From positions 1,907,186 to 1,971,185 of the forward strand of contig FN649736.1 of the NCBI GenBank assembly GCA_000310025.1: a stretch of 64,000 nt of DNA. The letters are read 5' to 3'. Shown piece by piece: positions 34,661 through 46,170 of the stretch (position 1 is its first letter; each line of letters begins with the position of its first letter). This stretch comes from Ectocarpus siliculosus (Eukaryota; Sar; Phaeophyceae; Ectocarpales; Ectocarpaceae). Both the position numbers and the translations under genes were made by a program. The notes below the pieces were generated by a model. It searched no databases. It was not told the origin of the DNA and worked only from the letters and a program-made list of their open reading frames with translations.

Positions 34661-34851
34661 GCAAGCGCTGGGGTGGGGGTGGGGGTGGTTTCGGGATGTA
34701 GTTTGGAGGGAGGCGCGGGGCAGGGGTCACCACCTTGTGGACGGGTTGTACGGGCTACGGGAGTACGTTCACGTACACCTCGCCCGCGCGCGCAGAAAGT
34801 AGGGGTGGGCTGATGGTAGTACGCCGCTGTCGCCAAAGGATTACTTGGAAA

Positions 34852-35671
34852 CCCAAGGGCGCAAAAAAAAACAATCCTGCACACCCCGACCCCCCCCCCC
34901 CCCCCCCCGTGGAGGGGTGCCAAAAATGGTTTTGTTTTCGTGGTACCATTGGTGTACGGGCTTTCTTGGCTTTCCCTCTCCATTGCGTGTGCTGGCGTGT
35001 GCAGGCGTAGTGTGATAACTAAGCTTGAGCTAATTAATGGTATGTACATCCGGCGCCTCCGGCGCTGGAAGAAGCAGATTGCTCCTTCATATTATAGGTG
35101 TGTGATGGGCTAGGGACACACCTCTAGGTGTCAGTCTTGAAGTAAGCATATTGCTTGGGGACAAACCCCCAAGCGACAAGCTTTCACAACTTCTCATCAA
35201 TGCCTGTGCGACAAGTCCACGACATTTGACCTTGAGCGAATATGGCGAAACAACACAAACAAACGACACACCAGAACCAAATGACACATACCCATGCGTC
35301 GAAACGTCATCATCATCAATCCAAGCGTACGCAAATGAGCCTACGGCGGTGGCATCACCTTCGCCACCGTCCACAATTGGAAAGTACTTTATTGTATTAC
35401 GCGTCAAGCTCCTTCGTCCTCTCCATCCTCCTCCCCCCTCACCCCCACCCCCGTACACTCAAGCTCGCGCAGGGGCTACGTGGATTGTACCACACCCCCG
35501 TGCGTGAAATATGCCCCCTTAGATGTAGGATTTAGTATGGGCTTGTTTATATGGGAAATTGTATGGCGTTTGGGGGGTGGGGGGTGGGGCCTTCGTACCC
35601 CCCCACACCTCCGGAGAGGGCCAAAATAGAGTTTTGGGGTGTCGGAAAAAATATTTTTATGCGCCCTTGGG
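34852..35671. mobile_element. 820-bp TIR element (non-autonomous DNA transposon-like)
   Basis: Ends CCCAAGGGCGCA and TGCGCCCTTGGG are a perfect 12-bp inverted pair, extending imperfectly to about 36 bp. Copy A shows the empty site at about 8365-8380 (CTCTTGGAGACCG). No transposase frame inside. The target-site duplication is short, perhaps GGA, and not certain. Confidence 0.7.
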
Positions 35672-35958
35672 AGACCGTCAGTGGCACCCTGTCGTTGTAC
35701 AACGCCAGTAGCACGGCATCTGCCGCCGTAAAGCGGGGTAAAGACGGATGAGAACACGCCGGGTTATGCTGGCGCCATGACAGCACGTCGAACCAAATAA
35801 ACGCCACCTCGCACCCTGCCAAGGAATCATCACGTGTGGTCAAGATGCTTCGAAATGGTGACACGACCAGCCAAGTTTTTCCTTGTGTGTACCCACACAG
35901 TTCTGATGCTGCTTTCTTGGGCCTTGCTGCTGTCGTTTCCGACGTCGTGTGCATGCAG

Positions 35959-36237
35959 GGCGGAGTCGTTGACGTCATGGACGAAAATGAGCAACATGAA
36001 CAGGACGCCAACGATGGTCAAGCTCTCTGGCCCAACGACGACAGCAACAACGACGACCACCGGGGTGACTGGGCCGAAGATTCGGACGAGGCGTGGCAAG
36101 GCAAGCCGCCAGGTTCTGGTGCTCGGGCTGGGGGCGATGCCGCAGACCTTCTGATGCCGCCCCATTGGGCGGCGGTCCAGGCGCATTTCGTGGCGGAGCT
36201 GGGGGCCGTCGGTGATGCCGGTGCCTTGGCTGCACAG
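35959..36237 (+). pseudogene. UBR copy B, exon 12
   Basis: 93 codons, frame intact, five codons longer than copy A. It keeps WAEDSDEAWQGKPPG and ends GALAAQ. Splice sites ATGCAG and GTGAAG are present. Confidence 0.75.
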
Positions 36238-37107
36238 GTGAAGAGACCTGTGTATCTTGCCCAATATAGTTTGTCACACACCGCCGCGCATCGAATGACG
36301 GATATAGTTAGCCAGGTTGGCATGAAAGATATGTGCGGCACGCTCTACGCAGGTCGCCGGGCGCTTGGTTAGATGTCTCTGGCATTGATGGCTCCCCACA
36401 AAGGACCCATGGCATCTCATGTGAGCAATTTGGTGTGTGTTGGTGTTTGGCGTGTTGTTCCAGCCGGTGCCAACAGGATGCCGTCGGACGTGTGACCGCT
36501 GCAGCCTTTTACGTTAGCGTTGGTGCTGCTGCTGTAGATCGCTTTGGTGTTCGGCTCGCCGCCGCTTGGTTGGGTTGCTTCTTCGGTACGAGGTCGCGAT
36601 ACCCAGCCACCGCCGTAGCATGAATGTTCGCTAGCCCTCCATTCTTTGATTGGCTCACGAGTCTGGTAATGAAACGTGAAGTGTCATGTGTGTGTTATGT
36701 TTGGTAGGACCGCACGCTATGGCACTGGACTTAACAACACCGCTAGCAGCAACACCTCTGCACTCACGAGGTTAGTCTGTTTTTCGAATACGAGGCTTGC
36801 CCACTATATCAAGGATTGGGCATATTTACTCCCAAAACGACGGTGTAGTGTTGATGATGACGACGCCAAATACTGATGTCAAAGTGCCCAAACGGTCTTG
36901 AGTGAAATGAAAGATGCATGGCAGATTGTCGGAGGCACAACCTTCCCTTGCTCCTAGGTAGGGCAAATCTCCTCCTTCTGTGGTGAACGCGCCTTCCCTA
37001 AACTCGGCCACGAGTCATCCCCGCCCCGTCGAATCATGATCACTCCCCACCTCGTCTCAAGTTGCCATCTATTTATCATGTTGGTTTTCTCATGCCTATC
37101 TCAAGAC

Positions 37108-38813
37108 TAGGGTTAAGGATTGGCCCCCCGCCCCCCAATGGGGCTGTGGGCCAACATCCAGAACGGATATGGTGGTGAGTGTCCGGGAGGAAGGGAAGAA
37201 GAAGAAGAAGGGGAGAGGATTTGTAAGGGCGGGAAGAAGGGACGGTGTTGGGAGAGGCAAGGAAGTGATGAAGAATTTCGGCACTCGACGAGCGCGCGGT
37301 CCTGTCGGGGATGAAAGGAACATGTCAGTCCGTAGTCTTGTCTATCGGAATCGAAAAGCCGAAAAATGGAGGTATTGTACATTATGTACACAACGACGGA
37401 GAAGGCCGACGAGGAAGGTACGAAGAGAGGAAATTGCACCCCACGTTCGAAGTCGGTGTGAAAACCGCGGCAAGGATGGAGTGCGAAGGGAACAAAAAAA
37501 AAACGGAGACGTCGACGTTTGCGTCGTGGAGCGATCCTTCTGTATATCGCAGGTACTCACCAACGCAAGACGGGGAGGTTAAATACCCATCGTGAAAGTC
37601 AAAGCGCAGGTCATAGCTGCATATGACTCATGCGCGGAGAAGTTACCGCACGGAGACTTATGAACAAGAAGTTTGAAGGCCGGCTGAGAAGGTTTGAAGA
37701 CACAAACACTTACGCGGCGACGATGGCAAGCGCAACGTCAAGACTTCACAAGAATAAAAGTGCATACAAAAAAAGAAAAGGCCGGATGGCGACCTATGGC
37801 TCTCTCTCTCAGAATGAAGGGATTCCCACAATTTCCAACAGGTAGTCCACAAGTATCGAGGAGGACGTCGGAACGGTTTTTAATGTGGAGACAACAGCAA
37901 CAGCAACAACGATGAAGGTCGACCCGTCCTGCGTCGTTCAGTGTAAAATGATAAATGCAAAAGGTGGACTGCGTAAAGATCTAGCGGTCTTTTTTGGCAG
38001 TGGCAAAGAAATATGCGACCACATGCCGCGAAAAAAAAAAAGTTGAGCGGAATTACTCTATTATAGTAAATAGCACACCGCCTTCTCTGTTGTTGCAGGT
38101 TTGCTTCCACAACCCGGGAGTCCAACCCACTCTTGTATTTCGGCCTACAAGACTCCAATCGACACAAGCACCGGTAGGAGAGTGCGTGGGAGATGCCGTG
38201 ACATCACAACTCCACTCTCCTACGACATCTATGTACAGTAGTACTGCTGTCGTTGTAGCACCATGTGGAAGATCTCCGAGGCGTCTTCCTGCGCGGTAAC
38301 GACAACATGGCGAGAGCTGTACGTGTACCTGTCGTCGACACATGTGGCAGCCGCGCGACACACGAACGGATGTTTGCATCGCATTGTACTGCTGTGGTTC
38401 CCCGTGGCAAGAAGTATCCCATCCCGTTAGGTCGTTGCGGTACTTGTAGCACGCGGACGTCGTTCGGCGTCTAGTCCATACTGCTGTAGCAAAAACACAG
38501 CAGCAGTAATCGAGCTATGCATGAAATGTTTTGCTCTGGTTCACTTTTGCCTCCACAACACGAGAACCCCACTGCTGTATCTCGACCTACAAGACTCCAA
38601 TCAACAAACCAGCACTGGCAGAAGTGCGTGGAAGATGCTGTGACAGCACAACTAAGTCGACACTCGTACGACTTCCATGTAAAGTCGGCGTCAGGTCCAT
38701 ACTACTGTAGAAATTCAAAAATCGAGCCATTTCTTTTTTCTTTTTTTCCATACTAATGACAAGAAATGTGTCACGTCACGACGACCATCCTGTAAGTATA
38801 TATATAACATGAT
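37108..38813. mobile_element. 1.7-kb insertion in copy B, unclassified
   Basis: Copy A lacks this sequence between TCTCAAGA and the TATTTTTTCATGAGGGCC region near 10190. Inside, 38090-38250 and 38545-38700 are diverged direct repeats. The stretch near 37870-37910 (CGGAACGGTTTTTAATGTGG) resembles 17255-17290 in the coiled-coil gene. No protein domain recognised. Confidence 0.5.
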
Positions 38814-39501
38814 ATGTTTATTGAGGCCCTCTGAAAAACGTTTTGGTGTGTCCCGTGCCGTAATTTGAACTCGTCTCAAGAGAAAACCCACCCGGCAGAT
38901 TGATCAGGGACTTACCTTTTTTTTTCATCTACTGTGGTCTCCCCCTGTTGACGAATCCCTCTCTCCCGCCTCCATCCCCTGTATGTGTGTTTGCCTCCAC
39001 CGGTGGGCGCCTTCGTGGATGGCTGATTCTCGGCATGGCCTGGCGATGTTTCGGCTCTAGCTGCTACAACAGGGGGGGGGCTCCGCAGGTATGTAGGGCA
39101 TCCCTTGTGTCTCCTTGCGCGCGGTCGCGCGACCACTCCGCGCTGTTGGTTGTAATGTTTGATCTGTCGACTCATTCACTACTTGTAGGTTCCTTCTTTC
39201 ACTATCGTTAGATTCATTAACTATCTATGTATTTATTCCGTATCTGTGGATTTAGTCACTCTCTGCCGAGTCATTCCCTGCTTGAAGGTGTTCTTGCAGA
39301 AGCGGGCGCTGCTCTGGTATCTCCCGTGAGGTCTTGCTGCGCACCTAGTTTTTCCCTCCGGTATAGGAGAATACTTGTCTAGATGGGGTCGCGTCGCTGT
39401 ATCAACTTGCGATGTTTTTAACCCATGCTGCTGTCGTTGGTTTTGTCATCTGTATTCGTACGTATTTGTTTGCTCGCTGACTGATGTGGTTGCTTCCTGC
39501 C

Positions 39502-39757
39502 CGGATCCCCTAGGGTTCATGTATGAGGGTACCACAGATGCAGTCACGACGGATAGCTGCTGAAGTTTCAATTTTTTTTGTTAGATTTTTTTGACAAAAC
39601 GTCCAATTCATTTCTTCGACAGATAGTCCCGGACCCCCTAGGGTTCATGTATGAGGGTACCACAGATGCAGTCACGACGGATAGCTGCTGAAGAATCATT
39701 TTGTTTTTGTTAGATTTTTCTGACAAAACGTCCAATTCATTTCTTCGACAGATAGTC
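39502..39757 (+). repeat. 137-bp tandem duplication in copy B intron
   Basis: The unit starting CCCTAGGGTTCATGTATGAG and ending TTCTTCGACAGATAGTC occurs twice here and once in copy A (10861-10980). Confidence 0.85.
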
Positions 39758-39861
39758 GTGTCTTGTTTCTAGTGCGACACTTACTCGGCTTTCTCTGTTT
39801 GCAACCGCTCACCTCTTGACCTCACACGTTCGTTTTAATACCTGTTGTTACTTACTAAGAG

Positions 39862-39975
39862 GTGGTGATGCCGCACCTGGGCAGCCTCACGGGGGGGCAC
39901 ACCACCCCAGACCTGACGGGGAAGCCTCTGAAGGGGGTGGTGTTCGACCTCAGCCGCCTCGGCGTCAGCTGCCAG
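39862..39975 (+). pseudogene. UBR copy B, exon 13
   Basis: 38 codons, one amino-acid change in the main block (SHLG to SRLG) and a Leu to Val at position 2. The acceptor weakened from CAG to GAG. Confidence 0.8.
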
Positions 39976-40310
39976 GTGCGCGTGCAACGCAGGATGTGAC
40001 CATCTACAGCAGTGCGTGTTTTTGCCGTTCATTCACACGTGTTGTTTTTGTACCTTAATGCTGGCCGCGGTCATGGCCCTCTGACTACGCCAAGGATCAA
40101 AGACAAGATGGGAATGGATAGCATTGTGGTGATGTTTCTATAATAGTGATCACAAGTTGTGCAATATGGTCATTTTTTGCCGCCCGCCACAGCATCAGTT
40201 TAACATGGTCAACTGTGGCCTGAGCTTGACAAGCTGTTGTGCCCTACTCTGCCCGTGCGTGTCCATGATGTGTGTGATCTATGTTTTGTTTCTCGGCTCG
40301 CTGTCAACAG

Positions 40311-40457
40311 GATAACGACGACCTCGTGGAGCTGCCCAGGAGCTACACGGAGCTGTACGGCCTGGCCAGGAACCCTCACGCTTCGGCGGCGGCGGCGGCG
40401 GAGGGGGCTGCGGCAGGGCTTGAGACGGACCCGGCGGTGTGCCTTGTCTTCGGCCAG
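40311..40457 (+). pseudogene. UBR copy B, exon 14 with zinc Cys lost
   Basis: DLVELPRSYTELYGLA is kept, one Ala is added, and the CxxC cysteine is replaced: CLVFGQ. Confidence 0.85.
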
Positions 40458-40720
40458 GTGCGGTGGCCTTCTTCTCTTGGCTTGGTTGAAGGTGAAATAT
40501 CCTCCTGACCACGTTAGTCACCCGAGTTTGACCAATAAAGTTGTAAGGTGTACGGCCGTCCCTATGTGTGCGTGTTCGGGTGTGGAGGAGGGGAGCATGT
40601 GTTCTTCATTTGCTTGACGAATCGCGATGGCCATCTGGTGTTTTTGTCTTTCTGCTCTGATGCTCACGAACAAACGAATACACGCGTACGGCCGTGTGTT
40701 TGGTTGTTTATTGGGTGCAG

Positions 40721-40839
40721 GTCCTCGCTGCCGGGGAAAAGGGAATGGGGCACGTGGGAGAGTGCACCCTGCACGCGAGAGAGTGCGGGGCCGGCGTGGG
40801 CGCCTCGGCCGGCGTGGGCGCCTCGTTTCTGGTGCAGAG
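40721..40839 (+). pseudogene. UBR copy B, exon 15 with internal duplication
   Basis: GECTLHARECGAGVG is kept, but an 18-bp tandem duplication (GCCGGCGTGGGCGCCTCG) changes the following segment to GASAGVGASFLVQR. The GC donor AG|GCGAGT is conserved. Confidence 0.85.
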
Positions 40840-41512
40840 GCGAGTGGAGTCGCCGTGGTTCGGTTTCAGACGCGAACGTACGGTACACACGTACGGTATT
40901 ATTATTGTCTCTTGTACATCATCAGCTCTTGGGGTGCGGCTTCCCTGCAGTTTTCGCATGTGTTTGTTTGTGGCACATCAGACGAGCGATGGGGCCTCTT
41001 TTTTGTATCTGCAGCTGGCCACCCTTTGTTTATTCTGTACTAGAAAAACAAATCAAGCCGCCATCCAGATGTCTCGAAAAACCATCCCGGAGCCTTGACG
41101 GAAGGTGGCGGAAAATCCCTTGTTTTGGTAAAGCTTTGCTCGTGTTCTGGTTCGAGTTAGTGTGGCTTGGGACAAGAAGGACTTCGTAGAAATCGAACGT
41201 CAGCAAGGCATAGTCGTCATGTAGTTGATGATATTTGGTAAAGCGCTACACATTGCTCATGTTTCAAGCTCGTTGTCTCTCGCAGCGGAAATCTGTGGTG
41301 ACGCAGACATAGGCTCACGCGTGCAAGAAAAATGGAGAGTGTTGGTACAGTAGACAGAGGTGCCGCGTAGACCTCGGACCGTGTGTAGTGCGAAGCCAAC
41401 AATAGCAGCACCACCGCCGCCACCACCACCACCACCACCACACAGGCACCGGGTACCGAAGACATGAACAGACCACGGGACCACGCGATTCTCTCTGCTC
41501 AATCTATGATGG

Positions 41513-41595
41513 GTGTGTGGTGTTGCTCATCCGAGACAGCAGGGGCGCCTATTACCCGTCCATCTACCTCGACGATCACGGAGAAGAGGACGCAC
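41513..41595 (+). pseudogene. UBR copy B, exon 16 without acceptor
   Basis: The coding part is unchanged in sense (CVVLLIRDSRGAYYPSIYLD), but the acceptor reads ATGG instead of ATAG. No AG lies close enough upstream in the right phase that I can see. Confidence 0.8.
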
Positions 41596-41953
41596 GTAAG
41601 TCAGTCACGTAACGCCCAGTCCTGGGGGGCATTGTAATCATGTGTTTGTCGTTCCACTCGCCCTCCCGCTGGTCGAGAAGGGCCCCGATCTTGTTGCTGT
41701 CCGTTGGTTGATATCGTTCGTGTTTATCACGCAGTAGGTGTGTGCGTGTGTTGGTTGTACGCGGCGATTAGGATATTAATCAAGAAATCGCCATCCCCGT
41801 AACAGCGAAAAATACACGTGCTTTCCCCTTTCGGCAACGAAAACGCCACCTGTTGTTTGAAACTTGCGCAGATCGTCTTGTTGTCACCGTTGCCCGTGCA
41901 TGATAGCAATTCGTCCGTGACTTGCGCCTATTTCTCGTTTTTGGTTGCCACAG

Positions 41954-42165
41954 AGCTTCGACACGGCCGCCCGTTGTTCCTGAACAAGCACCGGTATGAC
42001 TCCCTGAGGCAGCTGTACCTCCGACACAAAGTAGCCCAGGAGGTTTTGGCCATCCGCGCCAGCTCGGATCGGGTCATCAGGGAGAACTATAATACTACTA
42101 AGGCAGACCAGGATATGGGCGTGAGGGAGCAAACGAAAAATACAGGAGGATGGTGTCCCACGTAA
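41954..42165 (+). pseudogene. UBR copy B, terminal exon with lost stop
   Basis: GRPLFLNKHRYDSL is kept. A small insertion (TATAATAC region near 42088) moves the stop out of frame and the frame runs on to TAA at 42163-42165. Confidence 0.85.
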
Positions 42166-43668
42166 CGGGACAAACCAGCGATTCTGACTCTGCCGGCATT
42201 AGAGACGAAAGGATGCGGGGTAGGGGAGGTGTTACAGGGATGCAGGTCTGTTGAAGGGGCTTGGGGGAGATGTTCAACGGGGCGCTTGTTGCGTGGCAAT
42301 GCTAATGTTTGATGTCTTCGTTTCTTGTGTAGTCTACAATATGCCGTAGCTTGGTTTTTAGCCTTTTCGCTCTCCTGCCCTCCAGCTTTGGCGTGTTTTT
42401 GTCTCGAGTTGCTTTTCCTGGTCATTTGCTGATCGGATTCGGGAAGTGAGGACAATCAAGTATCACTATGGGGGGGTGCAGCAGTTGCTCTGTTTTTGCT
42501 CCTTTCAGCTCAGCGTTTTGGTCCCGCCCTCTGTACGGCTTGGCATACGGTTTGGGCTTTGCGGATCTGATCGCCGTGTGTTGGGTTCGAGGTAGGTGAG
42601 ATTTCGAGGGTCCTATCTGCGTCATGGGCCAGTAAATGTGCGCTTCAATAACGGCCAAAGTCCATCCGCGACTCATGGTGTTTTGTCCCGGGGTCTAGTC
42701 GAGACTCACTCTTATTGGGCACGGCATACTGACCTACTTCGAACACCACTAGCCTACATCATAGGAGGGGTTACCGAAATACTTCTCGAGAATTTTCCAG
42801 TTCCCAAACAACGACAAGTCGAGTGTTGAAGATCCCCCGCGATTGTGTTTGTTTCTACATGTACATATACGGCAGCAAAACACGCTGTCCATGCAGGTGC
42901 GTGTACATTGATTGGTGTTCGCATCTACGTTTGTACGTCGGTGGTGAAGGTACACCGCAGCACCAATGAAACAATGTGCACCATACAAAAACAAGAAGAG
43001 TCACTGAAACGTTGACGTTGTTTCCGCTGCCATCAACCACTGTGCACACCATTCAGAAAACACTCCATGCTACACTAACTTGCTTCCACATAGCAACGGT
43101 GGCTCCTCCGAGTCACAGAAAATATTAAGAGGCTTCTTCTAAGTGAGCCCTCACTTCGTAACGTCTCTCCTATCCCCCACCTTCTAAAGAAAAGGGGTGG
43201 GTGGGCGGGAGAGAAGCTACCACATGGTTGCTAGCTATATCGTCTGAATTTCGATGTAGCTAGCTGCTGCCCTTCTCTGCCGCGTGGCCCTCCAAATAAG
43301 CGGGCGGCATGTTGCACATTGTGTCTTTCTCACAACGTGGCCCTTGGGTCCAGTGGACAAGCGTTTATCAAACTCTTGCCGCAGGAGCAGCGAGGCAGCA
43401 GAATGAGAACTCCGTGAGACCTTTCTCTTTTTGGGACGCCAGAAAACCGAACCAAGACATCCGAACCAAGGCGCCTCCAGGGCGGCACAACAAGAACCCA
43501 AATACACACGTAGATCTGGGAGATGTTCCGAATTCTTCCATGCACAATAAACCAGTTTGTTCGGTCTTCGACACCAAACTTTCATTTCATTGTTTTTCTT
43601 TCGAATTGCCTTGATTTATATTTTCTGTGGCCTACGGAGGGAGACTTCCCCCGTACCACGCGTCCCGT
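42166..43668. other. 3' flank of copy B and spacer
   Basis: 42166-42733 matches the flank of copy A. 42734-43668 is unique in the window. Short frames such as 43309-43614 have no supporting features. Confidence 0.45.
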
Positions 43669-43704
43669 AATCGGTAAAATTAGACCATCCGGAGAGCCAA
43701 TGTT

Positions 43705-43955
43705 TTGACTCAGTGGTCTAATGGTTAAAGCGTTCTTACACAAGGTTCCACGCACGGGTTCGAATCCCAATCCGGTCCACTTACACAAGAATCACCATTT
43801 GTTTACCAAACAGCGGCGTCTGGCGAGGGGTCCGTCCCCGGAGATCTCTACGCTCAATCCCAGTGATTATTAAGCTTCTAACAGCCTCAAGCCCATGTGA
43901 TCCGGCCGGGTGCTAACGAGCTCAGCGCATATCTTTTAATCGGTAAAATTAGACC
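43705..43955 (+). mobile_element. tRNA-derived SINE-like unit 1
   Basis: The head has an A box (TGGTCTAATGG) and a B box (GGTTCGAATCC) at tRNA spacing, with a Val-like CTTACAC loop. Stems are poorly paired, so it is not a functional tRNA gene. A 170-base body follows and is repeated in unit 2. The unit is preceded by AATCGGTAAAATTAGACC. Confidence 0.65.
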
Positions 43956-43997
43956 TTTTCTTTCAATCGGTAAAATTAGACCATGCGGCTAGTCAGC

Positions 43998-44256
43998 GCT
44001 GACTTAGTGGTCTAATGGTCAGAGCCTTCTTACACAAGGTTCCACGCACGGGTTCGAATCCCAGTGGTCCACTTACACAAGAACCGCCATTTGTTTACCA
44101 AACAGCAGCGTCTGGCGAGGGATACTGTACGCCCCGGAGATCTCTACTCTCAATCCCAGTGATTAAGCTACGAACAGCCTCAAGCCCATGTGATCCGGCC
44201 GGGTGCTCAAGCCCATGTGATCCGGCCGGGTGCTAACGAGCTCTGAGCATATCTTT
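43998..44256 (+). mobile_element. tRNA-derived SINE-like unit 2
   Basis: Same head (both Pol III boxes intact) and body as unit 1. A 27-base direct repeat (AGCCCATGTGATCCGGCCGG block) is duplicated near the end. Head-to-tail with unit 1. Confidence 0.65.
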
Positions 44257-44324
44257 TAATCGGTAAAATTAGACCATCCGGCTAGTCAGCGCTGACTAGC
44301 CGGATGGTCTAATTTTATCGATTA
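44257..44324. repeat. Palindrome with 34-bp arms
   Basis: The arm TAATCGGTAAAATTAGACCA... meets its reverse complement at 44290/44291 with no spacer and one mismatch. The arm sequence also occurs singly at 43669, 43937 and 43962, so it is part of the SINE-like repeat and is inverted here. Confidence 0.9.
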
Positions 44325-44996
44325 TCCCGCACGGCACAAAGCCTCCGCGGTATCCTAACGTGTCTCCGCTACTAAACACAAATCTCCCTCCGAATACCAC
44401 CAGACGGGACGAAACAAACTGTTGTAGAGTAGCAGTCTCGGACGATTGAGCCTCCCATTGGCACGCACTACCATCCAGAACACACCCAATTCGAAGTCGT
44501 GCGATAACTGCGTCGGCAGACAACAGTATAACCCGTCGGGTGGTCCGATGTCGTACAATACGCTTATACTATCAGTACAGAACTGGTACGATACACACCC
44601 TATGTGAAAATTGACCGCGAAACGGAATGGCACAGCCCAGCCGTTGGCTTCGTGCCGCCCCGCCCGCCTAAAAGACCCCAAACCGGAGGACTCAGAGAGT
44701 TCCTTCACCAAGAAGCACACCGGCGAGCGCTACCTCGGAGCGACTCCAGTCTGTCTCTCGGCGGTGGCGTGCAGTACCGATTGGCGATGAACAGCTGTGG
44801 AGCACTACTACTGTAGGAAGCGCTGAGTGTCGTTTGGCTTGCCCTTCTTGATCACCATGGGCCCGCGCAAAGTATGTTGGTTTTCATGGACTTGCTTGAT
44901 TCCCTCTTGCATCTTTGAGGTCTTCGCGAAATGATGCGCCTGGTGCCTGGAATGTCTCACTACACGGAGAAACACGACGAAAAAAAACACGAGAAA
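44325..44996. other. Spacer before the nested LTR elements
   Basis: No gene, repeat copy or structural signal recognised. Confidence 0.4.
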
Positions 44997-45241
44997 TGTT
45001 TGGGGTGTCGGCGCGTGTACTATGTTATCACGCTCGCGGGCTCTTTTGTCGAGAGCGTGTTGCACAAAGGAGTGACTCAAGTTCCTTGATTATTCGAGAG
45101 AGTTTAACGAGTGACAGACTTGAGCAAGAAGAGGCAAAGCCTGCTGCACCAAGTCTGTCTATCATACTCATATCTATCTCATCTGCGTAACCCCCTCGGA
45201 GATCTCGGAGAATTGTATCCTGCCGACTCCACACACAAACA
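44997..45241 (-). repeat. 3' LTR of outer element
   Basis: 245 bp, TG...CA ends, differs from the right LTR at about ten scattered positions plus small indels. Confidence 0.9.
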
Positions 45242-45907
45242 GCCCCCCTACTCGATACGAGATACGATCTACGAGATCCTCCGTACATATCGCTAGGTAA
45301 AACGGCAACAACTCTAAAAACCATTCATCTTTCGTATCCATCCACAAATCATTTCAACTCCCGGATCTATCGAATATTCAAATTTCAGGTTACTACTCCT
45401 CCTTATGACTGTGGAACTTCACTACCAGCAGTCTTAACAAGTAACCATCTCGAGAAAATGTCATCACCATATTCTCAAGCAGTCAAAAACAAAGAATTAT
45501 ACATGGAAAAATACTCAGCAAAGATCAACATAACATCAGAGCCACGTCATAAAGACTCTGGACGGACAACTCTGGCAAAACGCGTCAACAAATACTTCGA
45601 ACAAAATCCTCGCACAAAATTATGTTTCAACTCATTGACCAATTTAAAATAAGCTTCGGAACCACATAGGCCTCAACCATGTCTTACCAAAACATGCCAA
45701 ATCCTTCCTCCAATACATCGTTCAGAACAGTCATCAATACCAAATACATGCGGCACACATAGACAAACATAAATAAAAACCCGGCGTTCGAAGACGCCAG
45801 AGGAAACTTTCGCCAATTATGCCGTTTCTCAAACATCGAGGCATGGATTTCTTAACAGCCCCCCTGCTGCAACACCTCCAAAACATAAACGCTTAAATGC
45901 CCCTCTT
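45242..45907. other. A-rich internal segment of outer element (left part)
   Basis: Composition differs sharply from the surroundings (A-rich plus strand). A plus-strand frame at 45458-45652 encodes 64 residues starting MSSPYSQAVKNKELY, opposite to the element's gag. It joins, across the nested insertion, to 57406-58100. Origin unknown. Confidence 0.4.
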
Positions 45908-46170
45908 TGTGGTGGTATGCACGCGTGATTAAGTCTGGTTGACCCGTGAAGAAGAACTCACTTGTTACTCTTGCAGAACAGCAGCAGCAGTAGCTGTTGC
46001 CTTGGGTATCGGTAGGAATGACACCAAGGGGCGCAGGATCCTCAATACAAGCAGGGGCTACTAGATCCTGTCCCCTGTTTTATCCTTCCGCGGGGAGTTA
46101 CATCTCTCCGCGCCTTCTAGAAGGAACCATTATCTTCTATGTTCCGTCTACACATCTGAATCCTATAACA
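45908..46170 (-). repeat. 3' LTR of Ty3/gypsy element
   Basis: 263 bp, TGTGGTGGTATG...CCTATAACA. Lacks one GTT present in the other LTR. Confidence 0.95.

Larger units (their letters stand above)
34440..42165 (+). pseudogene. 5'-truncated, decayed copy of the UBR ligase 3' end
   Basis: Exon counterparts: 34440-34660, 35959-36237, 39862-39975, 40311-40457, 40721-40839, 41513-41595, 41954-42165. The copy begins inside exon 11, so promoter and most of the protein are missing. Lesions relative to copy A: exon 11 donor GTAAGC became GCAAGC; CLVCGQ became CLVFGQ (TGC to TTC at 40449-40451); an 18-bp in-frame duplication sits in exon 15; the acceptor before exon 16 changed from AG to GG (41511-41512); the stop codon is lost, adding about 20 residues. 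Many exon differences are silent, so decay may have followed a period of constraint or be recent. Confidence 0.85.
34440..42733 (+). repeat. Segmental duplication, copy B (UBR 3' end)
   Basis: Counterpart of 7989-14041, longer by about 2.2 kb. The excess is an 820-bp TIR element, a 1.7-kb insertion and a 137-bp tandem duplication. Confidence 0.85.

Noticed and set aside
43705-43780. Functional tRNA-Val gene
   Set aside because: A and B boxes match, but the anticodon and T stems pair poorly and the sequence is tandemly repeated with a shared tail, so SINE-like is the better reading.
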